From: an uncultured bacterium
GTDB taxonomy: Bacteria > Pseudomonadota > Gammaproteobacteria > Burkholderiales > Burkholderiaceae_D
Length of the DNA stretch: 7,105 nucleotides
Direction of reading: 5' to 3'
Assembly: GCA_903872555.1 (NCBI GenBank)
Contig: CAIQLE010000160.1
Span: 1 to 7,105, forward strand
In this document: in pieces, positions 1 through 4,486 of the stretch
Numbering within the stretch: position 1 is the first letter of the stretch
Layout: each line of letters opens with the position of its first letter
Notes under the pieces: generated by a model
Database searches by the model: none
What the model saw: only the letters and a program-made list of their open reading frames with translations
What the model was told of the DNA's origin: nothing
Translations under genes and position numbers: made by a program

Positions 1-60
1 GATGTGCAGTCACGACAGCCAGATGGCTTGCCCGCAAATGAAAAGCCACCGCACTATTAA
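1..60 (+). CDS. 3' end of an upstream gene (partial, product unknown)
   Basis: Reading from base 1 in frame 1 gives 19 sense codons (DVQSRQPDGLPANEKPPHY) followed by TAA at 58-60. The stop falls 2 bases before the ATG of the DUF2288 gene, which has no visible Shine-Dalgarno sequence. That arrangement is what a translationally coupled operon would give. The peptide is hydrophilic and proline-containing, like a disordered C-terminal tail, and I recognise no family in it. An open stretch of 19 codons is weak evidence, since frame 2 is also open here, so the call rests mainly on the spacing. Confidence 0.4.
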   Translation, partial: DVQSRQPDGLPANEKPPHY

Positions 61-62
61 TC

Positions 63-392
63 ATGATCAACGAAAAAATTCTCGCTTCGCTGCGCACGGA
101 AATCAATCAACAGACGGCGCAATTGCCATGGACAGAGTTGCAGCGTTTCTTTGCCAATGGCAGTGTGATCGCTGTAGCAGCTGAACTGGATCTGATTGAT
201 GTAGGCGCGCGTATTGCCGCCGATGACAAGGCCAGTGTGCAGGAATGGATGAGGCTGGGTTTGCTGATGCGAGCCAGCGATGAACAGGCCAGTGACTGGC
301 AGGCGCAGAATGCCTTGTTGTGGACCGTGGTGGTCAAGCCCTGGATACTGGTGCAGCAAGAACGATTGCAACCACAGGCGCCGACACAGTAG
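63..392 (+). CDS. DUF2288 domain-containing protein
   Basis: This is a 109-residue soluble protein with no signal peptide or membrane segment. It matches my memory of the DUF2288 family (about 100 residues, proteobacteria and cyanobacteria). The signatures are an N-terminal 'LPWTELQRFFANG' (about 21-33), a central acidic 'AELDLIDVGARIAADD' (about 40-55) with a following 'VQEWM' (59-63), and a C-terminal 'LWTVVVKPWILVQ' (about 86-98). The tryptophan-rich ends and the 'A..DD...V..W' centre are the conserved parts of the family. Its function is unknown. ATG 63 is the only plausible start, because an in-frame TGA lies at 39-41. No ribosome binding site is visible, so translation is probably coupled to the gene ending at 60. 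A terminator hairpin lies about 75 bases downstream. Confidence 0.85.
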   Translation: MINEKILASLRTEINQQTAQLPWTELQRFFANGSVIAVAAELDLIDVGARIAADDKASVQEWMRLGLLMRASDEQASDWQAQNALLWTVVVKPWILVQQERLQPQAPTQ

Positions 393-465
393 ATTCAGTC
401 GATTTAATAAACTACGTAAATAGAGCAGACATAGCGACGAAAGCAGCTACTGCAGCTACAAAAGC

Positions 466-491
466 AAACTCCCGCCGTAGCGGGAGTTTTT
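466..491. terminator. bidirectional intrinsic terminator
   Basis: A perfect 10-bp stem (AAACTCCCGC at 466-475, GCGGGAGTTT at 480-489) closes on a 4-base loop. It is followed by T residues on the plus strand and by a TTTGCTTTT-like tract on the minus strand. It sits between the DUF2288 gene (+, ends 392) and tRNA-Asp (-, 3' end at 497), so it can end transcripts arriving from both sides. Confidence 0.85.
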
Positions 492-496
492 AAAAC

Positions 497-573
497 TGGC
501 GGAGCGGACGGGACTCGAACCCGCGACCCCCGGCGTGACAGGCCGGTATTCTAACCAACTGAACTACCACTCC
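497..573 (-). tRNA. tRNA-Asp (anticodon GTC)
   Basis: The minus strand gives a 77-nt cloverleaf. The acceptor stem starts GGAGTGG, the D arm reads TAGTTCAGTTGGTTAGA, the anticodon loop is CTGTCAC with anticodon GTC, and the T arm contains GGGTTCGAGTCCC. The 3' CCA is encoded (TGG at 497-499 on the plus strand). It is nearly the same as E. coli tRNA-Asp. The gene has its own promoter upstream (608-636) and a terminator 5 bases beyond the CCA, so it looks monocistronic. Confidence 0.98.
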
Positions 574-607
574 ATTTCCGCTCACACAAAGCGTGCGGAA
601 GCCGCGC

Positions 608-636
608 ATTCTACATAACTTGCCTTATCTAGTCGA
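608..636 (-). promoter_or_regulatory. sigma-70 promoter of tRNA-Asp
   Basis: On the minus strand there is a -35 TCGACT (4/6 to consensus, plus-strand 631-636), a 17-base spacer, and a -10 TAGAAT (5/6, plus-strand 608-613). It is followed by a GC-rich GCGCGG discriminator, as expected for stringently controlled stable-RNA promoters. Transcription would start near 601 and give a leader of about 28 nt. Confidence 0.65.
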
Positions 637-696
637 GCAGCAATTGCAGGGGTTTACAATCCAGTTTCCTGCCTTCTCCGTCTATAGTCATCCGAC

Positions 697-1470
697 ATGA
701 GCATCAGCTGGCTGATCACGAATACCCTGGCCGCATTTTTGCTGCCGCCACTTTCCCTCGTTTTACTGGGCTTGCTGGGCCTTTGGCTGGCTCGACGCTA
801 TCGCAGGCTGGGCTATGCCCTGTGTGCATTGCCGGTGCTGCTACTGCTGCTTTTGTCGACTGCAGCAGGCTCTCGTCTGTTGATCAGGCCGCTGGAGCAA
901 AGCTTTATACACCTACCTGATCCTAAACTCAGCACAGCGCAGGCTATCGTCATACTGGGAGGCGGAAGACTGTTTGCTGCACCCGAGTATGGCGGGCTGG
1001 ACCAGCCTTCCGGTGAAACCCTGCTGCGTTTGCGGCATGGCGCCCGTTTGCAGCGCCTGACCGGATTGCCCTTACTGGTCAGCGGTGGCGCACCGGACGG
1101 CTCAGGCGAAACCGAAGCGTCGGTGATGGCACGCTCACTCAAAGAAGACTTCAAGGTGCCGGTGCAATGGGTCGAGGACAGCGCAGAAAACACGCTACAG
1201 AACGCACGCCTTTCAGCCCTGAAGTTGAAACAAGCCAAAATTTCACGCGTCTTGCTGGTCACGGATGCTCTACACATGCAACGCGCCAGCCTCATTTTTC
1301 ATCAGGCCGGGCTGGCGGTCGTCCCCGCTCCCACAGCTTTTCGCTCTACCCGTCCGGCATCGCTTGCCGACTTTATTCCTAACGCACATGAATTGCGCTA
1401 CAGCCATTACGCCTTGCATGAATGGATGGGTTTGCTCTGGTATCAGCTGCGCTATCGTTTGTTTGACTAA
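697..1470 (+). CDS. ElyC/SanA/YdcF-family (DUF218) membrane protein
   Basis: The protein has 257 residues: two N-terminal hydrophobic helices (about 8-32 and 40-58), then a DUF218 domain from about 80 to the end. DUF218 hallmarks are visible: 'AQAIVILGGG' (81-90), 'LLVSGGAPDGSGETEA' (126-141), 'EDSAENTLQNA' (160-170) and 'LLVTDALHMQRA' (186-197), the last with the conserved histidine and arginine. Two membrane helices plus DUF218 at about 260 residues is the layout of E. coli ElyC. ElyC is an inner-membrane factor needed for normal envelope and peptidoglycan synthesis; SanA and YdcF are relatives, and the biochemical activity of the family is not settled. The ATG has no Shine-Dalgarno sequence. 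No other start lies upstream of the first helix that would fit better. A role in envelope biogenesis is inferred from the family. Confidence 0.88.
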   Translation: MSISWLITNTLAAFLLPPLSLVLLGLLGLWLARRYRRLGYALCALPVLLLLLLSTAAGSRLLIRPLEQSFIHLPDPKLSTAQAIVILGGGRLFAAPEYGGLDQPSGETLLRLRHGARLQRLTGLPLLVSGGAPDGSGETEASVMARSLKEDFKVPVQWVEDSAENTLQNARLSALKLKQAKISRVLLVTDALHMQRASLIFHQAGLAVVPAPTAFRSTRPASLADFIPNAHELRYSHYALHEWMGLLWYQLRYRLFD

Positions 1471-1476
1471 ATGATG

Positions 1477-1495
1477 CGGTCTTTCTACAAGACCG
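1477..1495 (+). other. small hairpin after the DUF218 gene
   Basis: A 7-bp perfect stem (CGGTCTT at 1477-1483, AAGACCG at 1489-1495) with a 5-base loop begins 7 bases after the DUF218 stop codon. No T-tract follows on either strand, so it is not a canonical intrinsic terminator. It could stabilise the mRNA 3' end, or act as a weak terminator or an operator, since it lies just upstream of the candidate promoter of the next gene. Confidence 0.4.
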
Positions 1496-1507
1496 GGTCG
1501 TCCATAA

Positions 1508-1518
1508 GCTATGATTTT
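1508..1518 (+). promoter_or_regulatory. candidate -10 element (sigma-S-like) for the DUF883 gene
   Basis: TATGAT (1510-1515, 5/6 to TATAAT) is preceded by GC, giving GCTATGATTTT. The C just before the hexamer and the T-rich downstream side resemble sigma-S-preferred -10 regions. No good -35 lies 16-18 bases upstream, which sigma-S promoters tolerate. A start near 1522 would give a leader of about 24 nt containing the AGGAG site. The sigma-S assignment is inference, supported only by the known sigma-S control of yqjD and elaB in E. coli. Confidence 0.35.
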
Positions 1519-1533
1519 CATGTCCACATTTAC

Positions 1534-1538
1534 AGGAG
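1534..1538 (+). promoter_or_regulatory. ribosome binding site deciding the DUF883 start
   Basis: AGGAG lies 7 bases upstream of ATG 1546. This selects 1546 over an in-frame ATG at 1471, which would add 25 residues unlike the family and directly abuts the preceding stop codon. Confidence 0.85.
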
Positions 1539-1545
1539 ATGCACC

Positions 1546-1848
1546 ATGCATGAGTCGCATATTGAGACCGTCAGGAATGATCTGAAAACCCTGATGCGCG
1601 ATGCGCAAGTCTTGTTCGAAGAGGCGGCAACTACCGGGGGTGCAAAAGCCGAAGAATTGCGCGCACAAGGTATGCGTCTGCTTGATACCGCACTTGAACA
1701 TGCACAGACGCTGCAGACTGCCGCCCTTGCCAAAGGCCGCAAGATAGCCAATGACACCGACGCCTATGTGCATGAGCATCCATGGCGTGCCATCGGTGCC
1801 GCCGGTGTGCTTGGTGTGTTGATCGGCATGCTGATTGCGCGTCGTTAA
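1546..1848 (+). CDS. DUF883 family protein (YqjD/ElaB/YgaM-like)
   Basis: This is a 100-residue protein. Residues 1-72 are charged and helical, likely coiled-coil. They are followed by the family signature 'YVHEHPWRAIGAAG' (74-87) and a C-terminal membrane anchor with a glycine-zipper spacing (G84, G87, G90, G94), ending in 'ARR'. Length and architecture match E. coli YqjD, ElaB and YgaM. Those are C-tail-anchored inner-membrane proteins that bind ribosomes in stationary phase and are controlled by sigma-S. The start at 1546 is set by AGGAG at 1534-1538. It is the first gene of a tight set with a holin-like gene (3 bases downstream) and a YqjK-like gene, matching the enterobacterial yqjD-yqjE-yqjK order. 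Ribosome tethering in this organism is inferred from the family. Confidence 0.92.
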   Translation: MHESHIETVRNDLKTLMRDAQVLFEEAATTGGAKAEELRAQGMRLLDTALEHAQTLQTAALAKGRKIANDTDAYVHEHPWRAIGAAGVLGVLIGMLIARR

Positions 1849-1851
1849 TTG

Positions 1852-2250
1852 ATGACGGATGAATCTCAGACAGCGCCTGCCGGACTGATACCGGGGCTGA
1901 GCGCCTTCTTGCGCAGTGCGTGGCAATTACTGGGCTCACGTGCTGCGCTAGCTGTGCTGGAACTGGCTGATGCGCGCGATGCCTTATTGAGTGTCCTCTT
2001 GCTCGGAGCCGGTGCCTTCTTCATTGCAGGCCTTGCGCTGCTCTGTCTGACAGCCATGATCGTGGCGCTGAGCTGGGATAGTCTGGGCTGGCGTATTTTA
2101 TTGATACTGACGCTGATCTATGCAGCGCTTGCCGCCTTACTGGTGCTGCGCCTGCGCAGGATTTTTGCTGAGGGTCGTCTGGGCTTACCGCTGACGCTGG
2201 CGGAACTGAAAAAAGATGGCGCTGCGCTGAGGAGTCATTCCGATCCATGA
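1852..2250 (+). CDS. YqjE/phage-holin-like family membrane protein
   Basis: This is a 132-residue protein with a short polar N-terminus, an amphipathic region (about 12-42), two membrane helices (about 45-71 and 80-100) and a basic C-terminal tail ('LRLRRIFAEGR', 99-109). This is the layout of the YqjE family (Pfam Phage_holin_3_6). Despite the family name, these are chromosomal proteins of unknown function usually found next to DUF883 genes. A TTG at 1849 lies directly before the chosen ATG 1852; ATG is preferred and the difference is one residue. It starts 3 bases after the DUF883 stop without a clear Shine-Dalgarno sequence, which suggests translational coupling. Its TGA overlaps the ATG of the next gene (ATGA, 2247-2250). 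No phage genes are nearby, so a lysis role is unlikely. Confidence 0.88.
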   Translation: MTDESQTAPAGLIPGLSAFLRSAWQLLGSRAALAVLELADARDALLSVLLLGAGAFFIAGLALLCLTAMIVALSWDSLGWRILLILTLIYAALAALLVLRLRRIFAEGRLGLPLTLAELKKDGAALRSHSDP

Positions 2251-2588
2251 AGCATCCGACACCCCGCGAACAGCGCAAAAAATTACTTCTGGTTCAGGGC
2301 GCCATGTATCGCCTTGAGTGTATGCAGGCACAACGCGAATTACGTACTGCTGTCAGCGGCAATGTGATCACGAACATCTTGCCCCGCGTCCTGCGATCAG
2401 TCTTCAGCAGCAAGCTCGGGCTGGTGTTCACAACACTTGCGCCGGTCTTGCTAGGCAGCGGCAAAGGCTCGCGTTTCATGCGCCGCCTTTTATTACTTGC
2501 CGGTGGAGCTACGGCCGCATGGGCCGCACTGCAAGCCTGGCTTACGCCGCAAACAGACGTAAAAAATCCCGACCATGGCCGGGATTGA
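2247..2588 (+). CDS. YqjK-like protein
   Basis: This is a 113-residue basic protein. The N-terminal helix (about 5-36, 'REQRKKLLLVQGAMYRLE' with a following 'QAQRELRTAV') resembles the start of E. coli YqjK in its pattern of charged and leucine residues. Two moderately hydrophobic stretches follow (about 58-72 and 80-99, 'LLLLAGGATAAWAALQAWL'), so it may be membrane-associated. The family assignment rests on this pattern plus its position as third gene after the DUF883 and YqjE-like genes; sequence similarity alone is modest. Translation starts in an ATGA overlap with the previous gene, with GAGGAG about 12 bases upstream. Its last codons form the terminator hairpin of the convergent cytochrome gene. 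Function is unknown. Confidence 0.75.
   Translation: MKHPTPREQRKKLLLVQGAMYRLECMQAQRELRTAVSGNVITNILPRVLRSVFSSKLGLVFTTLAPVLLGSGKGSRFMRRLLLLAGGATAAWAALQAWLTPQTDVKNPDHGRD
2561..2586 (-). terminator. intrinsic terminator of the cytochrome c gene
   Basis: A 7-bp stem (AATCCCG at 2565-2571, CGGGATT at 2580-2586) has an 8-base loop. On the minus strand it is followed by a run of six T residues (the A-run 2561-2566, which shares its last two bases with the stem). It lies 22 bases beyond the cytochrome stop codon and inside the 3' coding end of the convergent yqjK-like gene. On the plus strand it has only GATTT after the stem, so it is weaker in that direction. Confidence 0.75.
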
Positions 2589-2608
2589 TTTGAGCATACT
2601 GCAGTAAA

Positions 2609-3127
2609 TTATTTCGCAGGCTTGGCTTCAGGTTCTTTGAATTTTGCACCACCGGCATTGGCCATGTGCACTACAGCACGAGCGACTTCCACATCATCCA
2701 GATCAGGATTGCCGCCTTTGGCTGGCATGGCGCGTATGCCTTTGATGGCATGTGAGACCAGGGTGTCATAACCTTGTTTGATACGTGGGCCCCATGCGCC
2801 GGCGTCACCCATCTTTGGTGAGCCCGCAGCACCAGAAGCATGGCAAGCCATACAGGCTGCGTTGTATACCTCGGCACCGGTTTTCAGCTGATGCGGTGCG
2901 CTGGCATCGACCAGCTTATAGCCTTCATCCGCCACAGGTTTAATGCGCTCAGCAATCGCTTCAGGTGTCTGCGCTGTTGATCCTGCGCCGGCCTTTGGCG
3001 TGCTGCCCACATAGTGCACCAGCATCACGATGATGACGATAGGTATAACAAAGCTGGCGATGATGACAGCGATCAATTGCTGCGGTGTTTTGATCGGGGA
3101 CTCGTGCTCGTTGTGGGCGTCGCTCAT
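2609..3127 (-). CDS. membrane-anchored cytochrome c (cytochrome c5 family)
   Basis: This is a 172-residue protein with a polar N-terminus (1-16), one membrane anchor (about 18-40, 'LIAVIIASFVIPIVIIVMLV'), a flexible Ala/Pro/Thr-rich linker (about 41-65) and a class I cytochrome c domain (about 82-160). The haem-binding motif C92-M-A-C95-H96 is complete, and M134 in 'IRAMPAKGG' is the likely sixth axial ligand. The 'RAMPAKGG' loop and 'GPRIKQGYDTLVSHAIKG' are typical of the cytochrome c5 family. The protein should be held in the inner membrane with the haem domain in the periplasm, carrying electrons in the respiratory chain; its partners cannot be read from here. ATG 3127 is chosen because GAGGAA lies just upstream. 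An in-frame extension to 3172 adds 15 residues with no such site. The gene appears monocistronic, with its own promoter and terminator. Confidence 0.93.
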   Translation of the reverse strand: MSDAHNEHESPIKTPQQLIAVIIASFVIPIVIIVMLVHYVGSTPKAGAGSTAQTPEAIAERIKPVADEGYKLVDASAPHQLKTGAEVYNAACMACHASGAAGSPKMGDAGAWGPRIKQGYDTLVSHAIKGIRAMPAKGGNPDLDDVEVARAVVHMANAGGAKFKEPEAKPAK

Positions 3128-3130
3128 GAT

Positions 3131-3136
3131 TTCCTC
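3131..3136 (-). promoter_or_regulatory. ribosome binding site of the cytochrome c gene
   Basis: On the minus strand GAGGAA is followed by ATC and then ATG 3127. It decides the start in favour of the form beginning MSDAHNEHE over the longer in-frame reading from 3172. Confidence 0.75.
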
Positions 3137-3180
3137 TTGTGGTTTTGCGCAAGAGCCGGGAAGTTCTCGCAAAGTCCCGG

Positions 3181-3186
3181 ATTATA
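3181..3186 (-). promoter_or_regulatory. candidate -10 box of the cytochrome c promoter
   Basis: The minus strand carries a perfect TATAAT (ATTATA on the plus strand) 53 bases upstream of the cytochrome ATG. It predicts a start near 3174 and a leader of about 47 nt. The hexamer 17 bases upstream (GGTAAA) is a poor -35 match, so the promoter may need an activator. The call rests on the -10 box and its position. Confidence 0.5.
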
Positions 3187-3229
3187 GACGAAAAAGGAGC
3201 GTTTTTACCCTGAGCAAGAAGCCCTTGCG

Positions 3230-3258
3230 TGGACTGAGCGACTGAAAACCGGTATCCT
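3230..3258 (+). promoter_or_regulatory. candidate promoter of tRNA-Arg
   Basis: TGGACT (3230-3235, 4/6 to the -35 consensus), a 17-base spacer, and TATCCT (3253-3258, 4/6 to the -10 consensus) are followed by a GC-rich TGCCCC. Transcription would start near 3265, about 20 bases before the mature tRNA 5' end. The match is modest, but the spacing and discriminator suit a stable-RNA gene. Confidence 0.4.
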
Positions 3259-3285
3259 TGCCCCTCTTCCGATCCGTCGGACCGC

Positions 3286-3361
3286 GCGGCTGTAGCTCAG
3301 TGGATAGAGTATTGGCCTCCGAAGCCAAGGGTCGCTGGTTCGATTCCAGCCAGCCGCGCCA
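3286..3361 (+). tRNA. tRNA-Arg (anticodon CCG)
   Basis: This is a 76-nt cloverleaf. The acceptor stem GCGGCTG (3286-3292) pairs with CAGCCGC (3351-3357), followed by discriminator G and an encoded CCA (3359-3361). The D arm is TAGCTCAGTGGATAGAGTA. The anticodon stem TTGGC/GCCAA encloses CTCCGAA, giving anticodon CCG for CGG codons. The T arm is GCTGG, TTCGATT, CCAGC. The upstream sequence GC at 3284-3285 could mimic a longer acceptor stem, but the T-arm spacing fixes the start at 3286. Confidence 0.97.
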
Positions 3362-3402
3362 GCCCTCCACACGGATACCTCCGCATTCGCCGGACATAAT
3401 TC

Positions 3403-3457
3403 GCGCTGAACCCGCTGCAGCTACGCATGCAAACAGCGCACAGGCTTTGTTCAGCGC
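3403..3457. repeat. nested inverted repeat between tRNA-Arg and the outer-membrane protein gene
   Basis: GCGCTGAAC (3403-3411) and GTTCAGCGC (3449-3457) are a perfect 9-bp inverted repeat with a 37-base spacer. Inside it, CGCTG (3413-3417) pairs with CAGCG (3434-3438). It lies in the 126-base convergent gap after both genes. No T-tract follows on either strand, so it is not a canonical terminator. It may still fold in both 3' transcripts and limit read-through or decay. Confidence 0.5.
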
Positions 3458-3487
3458 TCAGAATAATGGCAGGCTGAAGGGCCCTGC

Positions 3488-4225
3488 TCAGAATCGATAG
3501 CCCAGGCTGATGCGCCCCAGATATTCGTTTAGCTTCAGGCTTTGCAAGGCAAAGCCATCCGGGCTGGTGACGGGATCACTAAAATTAATATTGATGCGGC
3601 CGTAGTCAATTCTCTCCACCTCCACTCGAAAAAAAAGCTTGTCGGTCAAGGCGCTCTGCATGCCGGCACCGATGCCCGTACCTTGCATACCCGTTGAGCC
3701 CGTTCTTTGACGGTTATCCAGACAGGAATCAACGGCCAGACAGTCCATTTGCAAGACGGATGACAGATGTGCCGATCCGGGATGATGCGCAAGCGATAGA
3801 TAAACCAGGGTAGAGGGATTGATGTACATGCCTGGTTTGATAGCAATGTACCAGTCACGCTTGAGCTCCCATTGACGAGAGAGCGTGCTGAAAAACCCAC
3901 TTGAGCCGAGCAGCATGCTGGTTGTGGAGAGCGACATATCTGTCCCCAAATCTTTACCGGCTTCCAGCATCACGACAAAGGGTTCTCTGAGAGCGAACTG
4001 ATAGCCCAGACCAAAAGATGCGCCCAGCTTGCCCTGACCGATATTTGAGCTCGTCAAACCAGCGCTGCCATCGAGAAAATCCGTGCCACTGTCATGCGCC
4101 ACATGCGCATCCAGCGCCATGCCAGCGACAGCATAAAACCCGCTGCTATTAGCAGCAAAGCTGGCCACCGGAGAGAAGAAAAAAAACAATCCCAAGCATA
4201 GGGAGCAGGCGCGCATGGAATCCAT
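3488..4225 (-). CDS. putative outer-membrane beta-barrel protein
   Basis: This is a 245-residue protein with a Sec signal peptide: a short N-region (MDSMRA), a hydrophobic core (about 8-19, with four consecutive phenylalanines) and a cleavage site near 'ASFA' (21-24). The mature part has alternating hydrophobic and polar stretches with many glycines and aromatic residues, for example 'KLGASFGLGYQFAL' (66-79), 'DWYIAIKPGMYI' (124-135), 'LFFRVEVERIDYG' (197-209) and 'GRISLGYRF' (237-245). The C-terminal phenylalanine with alternating hydrophobics is the usual Bam-recognised beta-signal. The size suggests an 8- to 10-strand barrel. Two cysteines (C162, C168) in a polar segment could form a disulphide in an exposed loop. 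I do not recognise the specific family, and no ligand can be stated. The start at 4225 is supported by GAGGTGG. The gene is divergent from kup. Confidence 0.7.
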   Translation of the reverse strand: MDSMRACSLCLGLFFFFSPVASFAANSSGFYAVAGMALDAHVAHDSGTDFLDGSAGLTSSNIGQGKLGASFGLGYQFALREPFVVMLEAGKDLGTDMSLSTTSMLLGSSGFFSTLSRQWELKRDWYIAIKPGMYINPSTLVYLSLAHHPGSAHLSSVLQMDCLAVDSCLDNRQRTGSTGMQGTGIGAGMQSALTDKLFFRVEVERIDYGRININFSDPVTSPDGFALQSLKLNEYLGRISLGYRF

Positions 4226-4229
4226 GAAT

Positions 4230-4236
4230 CCACCTC
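4230..4236 (-). promoter_or_regulatory. ribosome binding site of the outer-membrane protein gene
   Basis: On the minus strand GAGGTGG lies with its GAGG core 7 bases from ATG 4225. It favours this start over a second in-frame ATG at 4216, although either gives a working signal peptide. Confidence 0.75.
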
Positions 4237-4473
4237 AAAAAAGTTATTGAGATGACAATTTATCAGTGACTGAAAGGCAGGCCTGCGTTGTCATTGCATT
4301 AAGGTCGGTGGCATTACGACCAATAGCGCGTCTTCAATCCGATCAGGAATAAGGGCGGGTGAGCGTTTGCAATTTGAGAAGCAGGCCGAAAGCAGCGTCT
4401 GCTAATCCTCGCAAGCCAATCCATATGCTTTCTTTATGCAGGACAAAATAAGATCGGCTCAGACATTCATTCC

Positions 4474-4477
4474 GGAG
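4474..4477 (+). promoter_or_regulatory. ribosome binding site deciding the kup start
   Basis: GGAG lies 9 bases upstream of ATG 4487. The in-frame ATG at 4436 has no Shine-Dalgarno sequence and would add 17 residues before the first family-like residues, so 4487 is preferred. Confidence 0.7.
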
Positions 4478-4486
4478 CGATTTTTC

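Larger units (their letters stand above)
4226..4486. other. divergent intergenic region between the outer-membrane protein gene and kup
   Basis: This 261-base spacer must hold promoters for both divergent genes. On the minus strand a TGATAAATT (4257-4265) could be an extended -10 for the outer-membrane protein gene, with no good -35. On the plus strand I see no convincing sigma-70 pair for kup. Other structure: a 7-bp inverted repeat ATGACAA/TTGTCAT (4252-4258, 4288-4294), a 10-bp palindrome GCAGGCCTGC (4277-4286), and a small dyad AGCAG-CGT-CTGCT (4391-4403). I find no coding sequence or RNA gene here. Confidence 0.5.

Noticed and set aside
813..1295. Minus-strand open frame of 160 codons
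   Set aside because: It is antisense to the well-supported DUF218 domain, Ser/Arg/Pro-rich, with no recognisable motif.
1270..1926. Long minus-strand open frame of 218 codons
   Set aside because: It lies antisense to the DUF218, DUF883 and holin-like genes, which have clear family signatures. Its composition (many H, Q, R) is typical of a shadow frame.
1852..2250. Holin-like gene as a sign of a prophage
   Set aside because: The family name is misleading. The protein is of the chromosomal YqjE type, sits in a yqjDEK-like set, and no other phage gene is present.
3286..3361. tRNA-Arg as an attachment site for an integrated element
   Set aside because: No integrase gene and no repeated tRNA 3' end are visible within the window.
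3182..3397. Minus-strand open frame across tRNA-Arg encoding a WLESNQRPLASEA-type peptide
   Set aside because: This is the familiar false protein read antisense to a tRNA gene; the sequence is explained by the tRNA cloverleaf.
3258..3500. Plus-strand open frame of 80 codons spanning tRNA-Arg
   Set aside because: It contains the whole tRNA, has no ribosome binding site, and resembles no protein family.
4214..4226. 13-base palindrome CATGGA-A-TCCATG over the start of the outer-membrane protein gene
   Set aside because: The loop would be a single base, so a strong hairpin is unlikely. It is explained by the codons for M-D-S-M.
4436..4486. Longer kup start at ATG 4436
   Set aside because: It has no Shine-Dalgarno sequence, and the added 17 residues are not needed for the family length; ATG 4487 has GGAG at good spacing.
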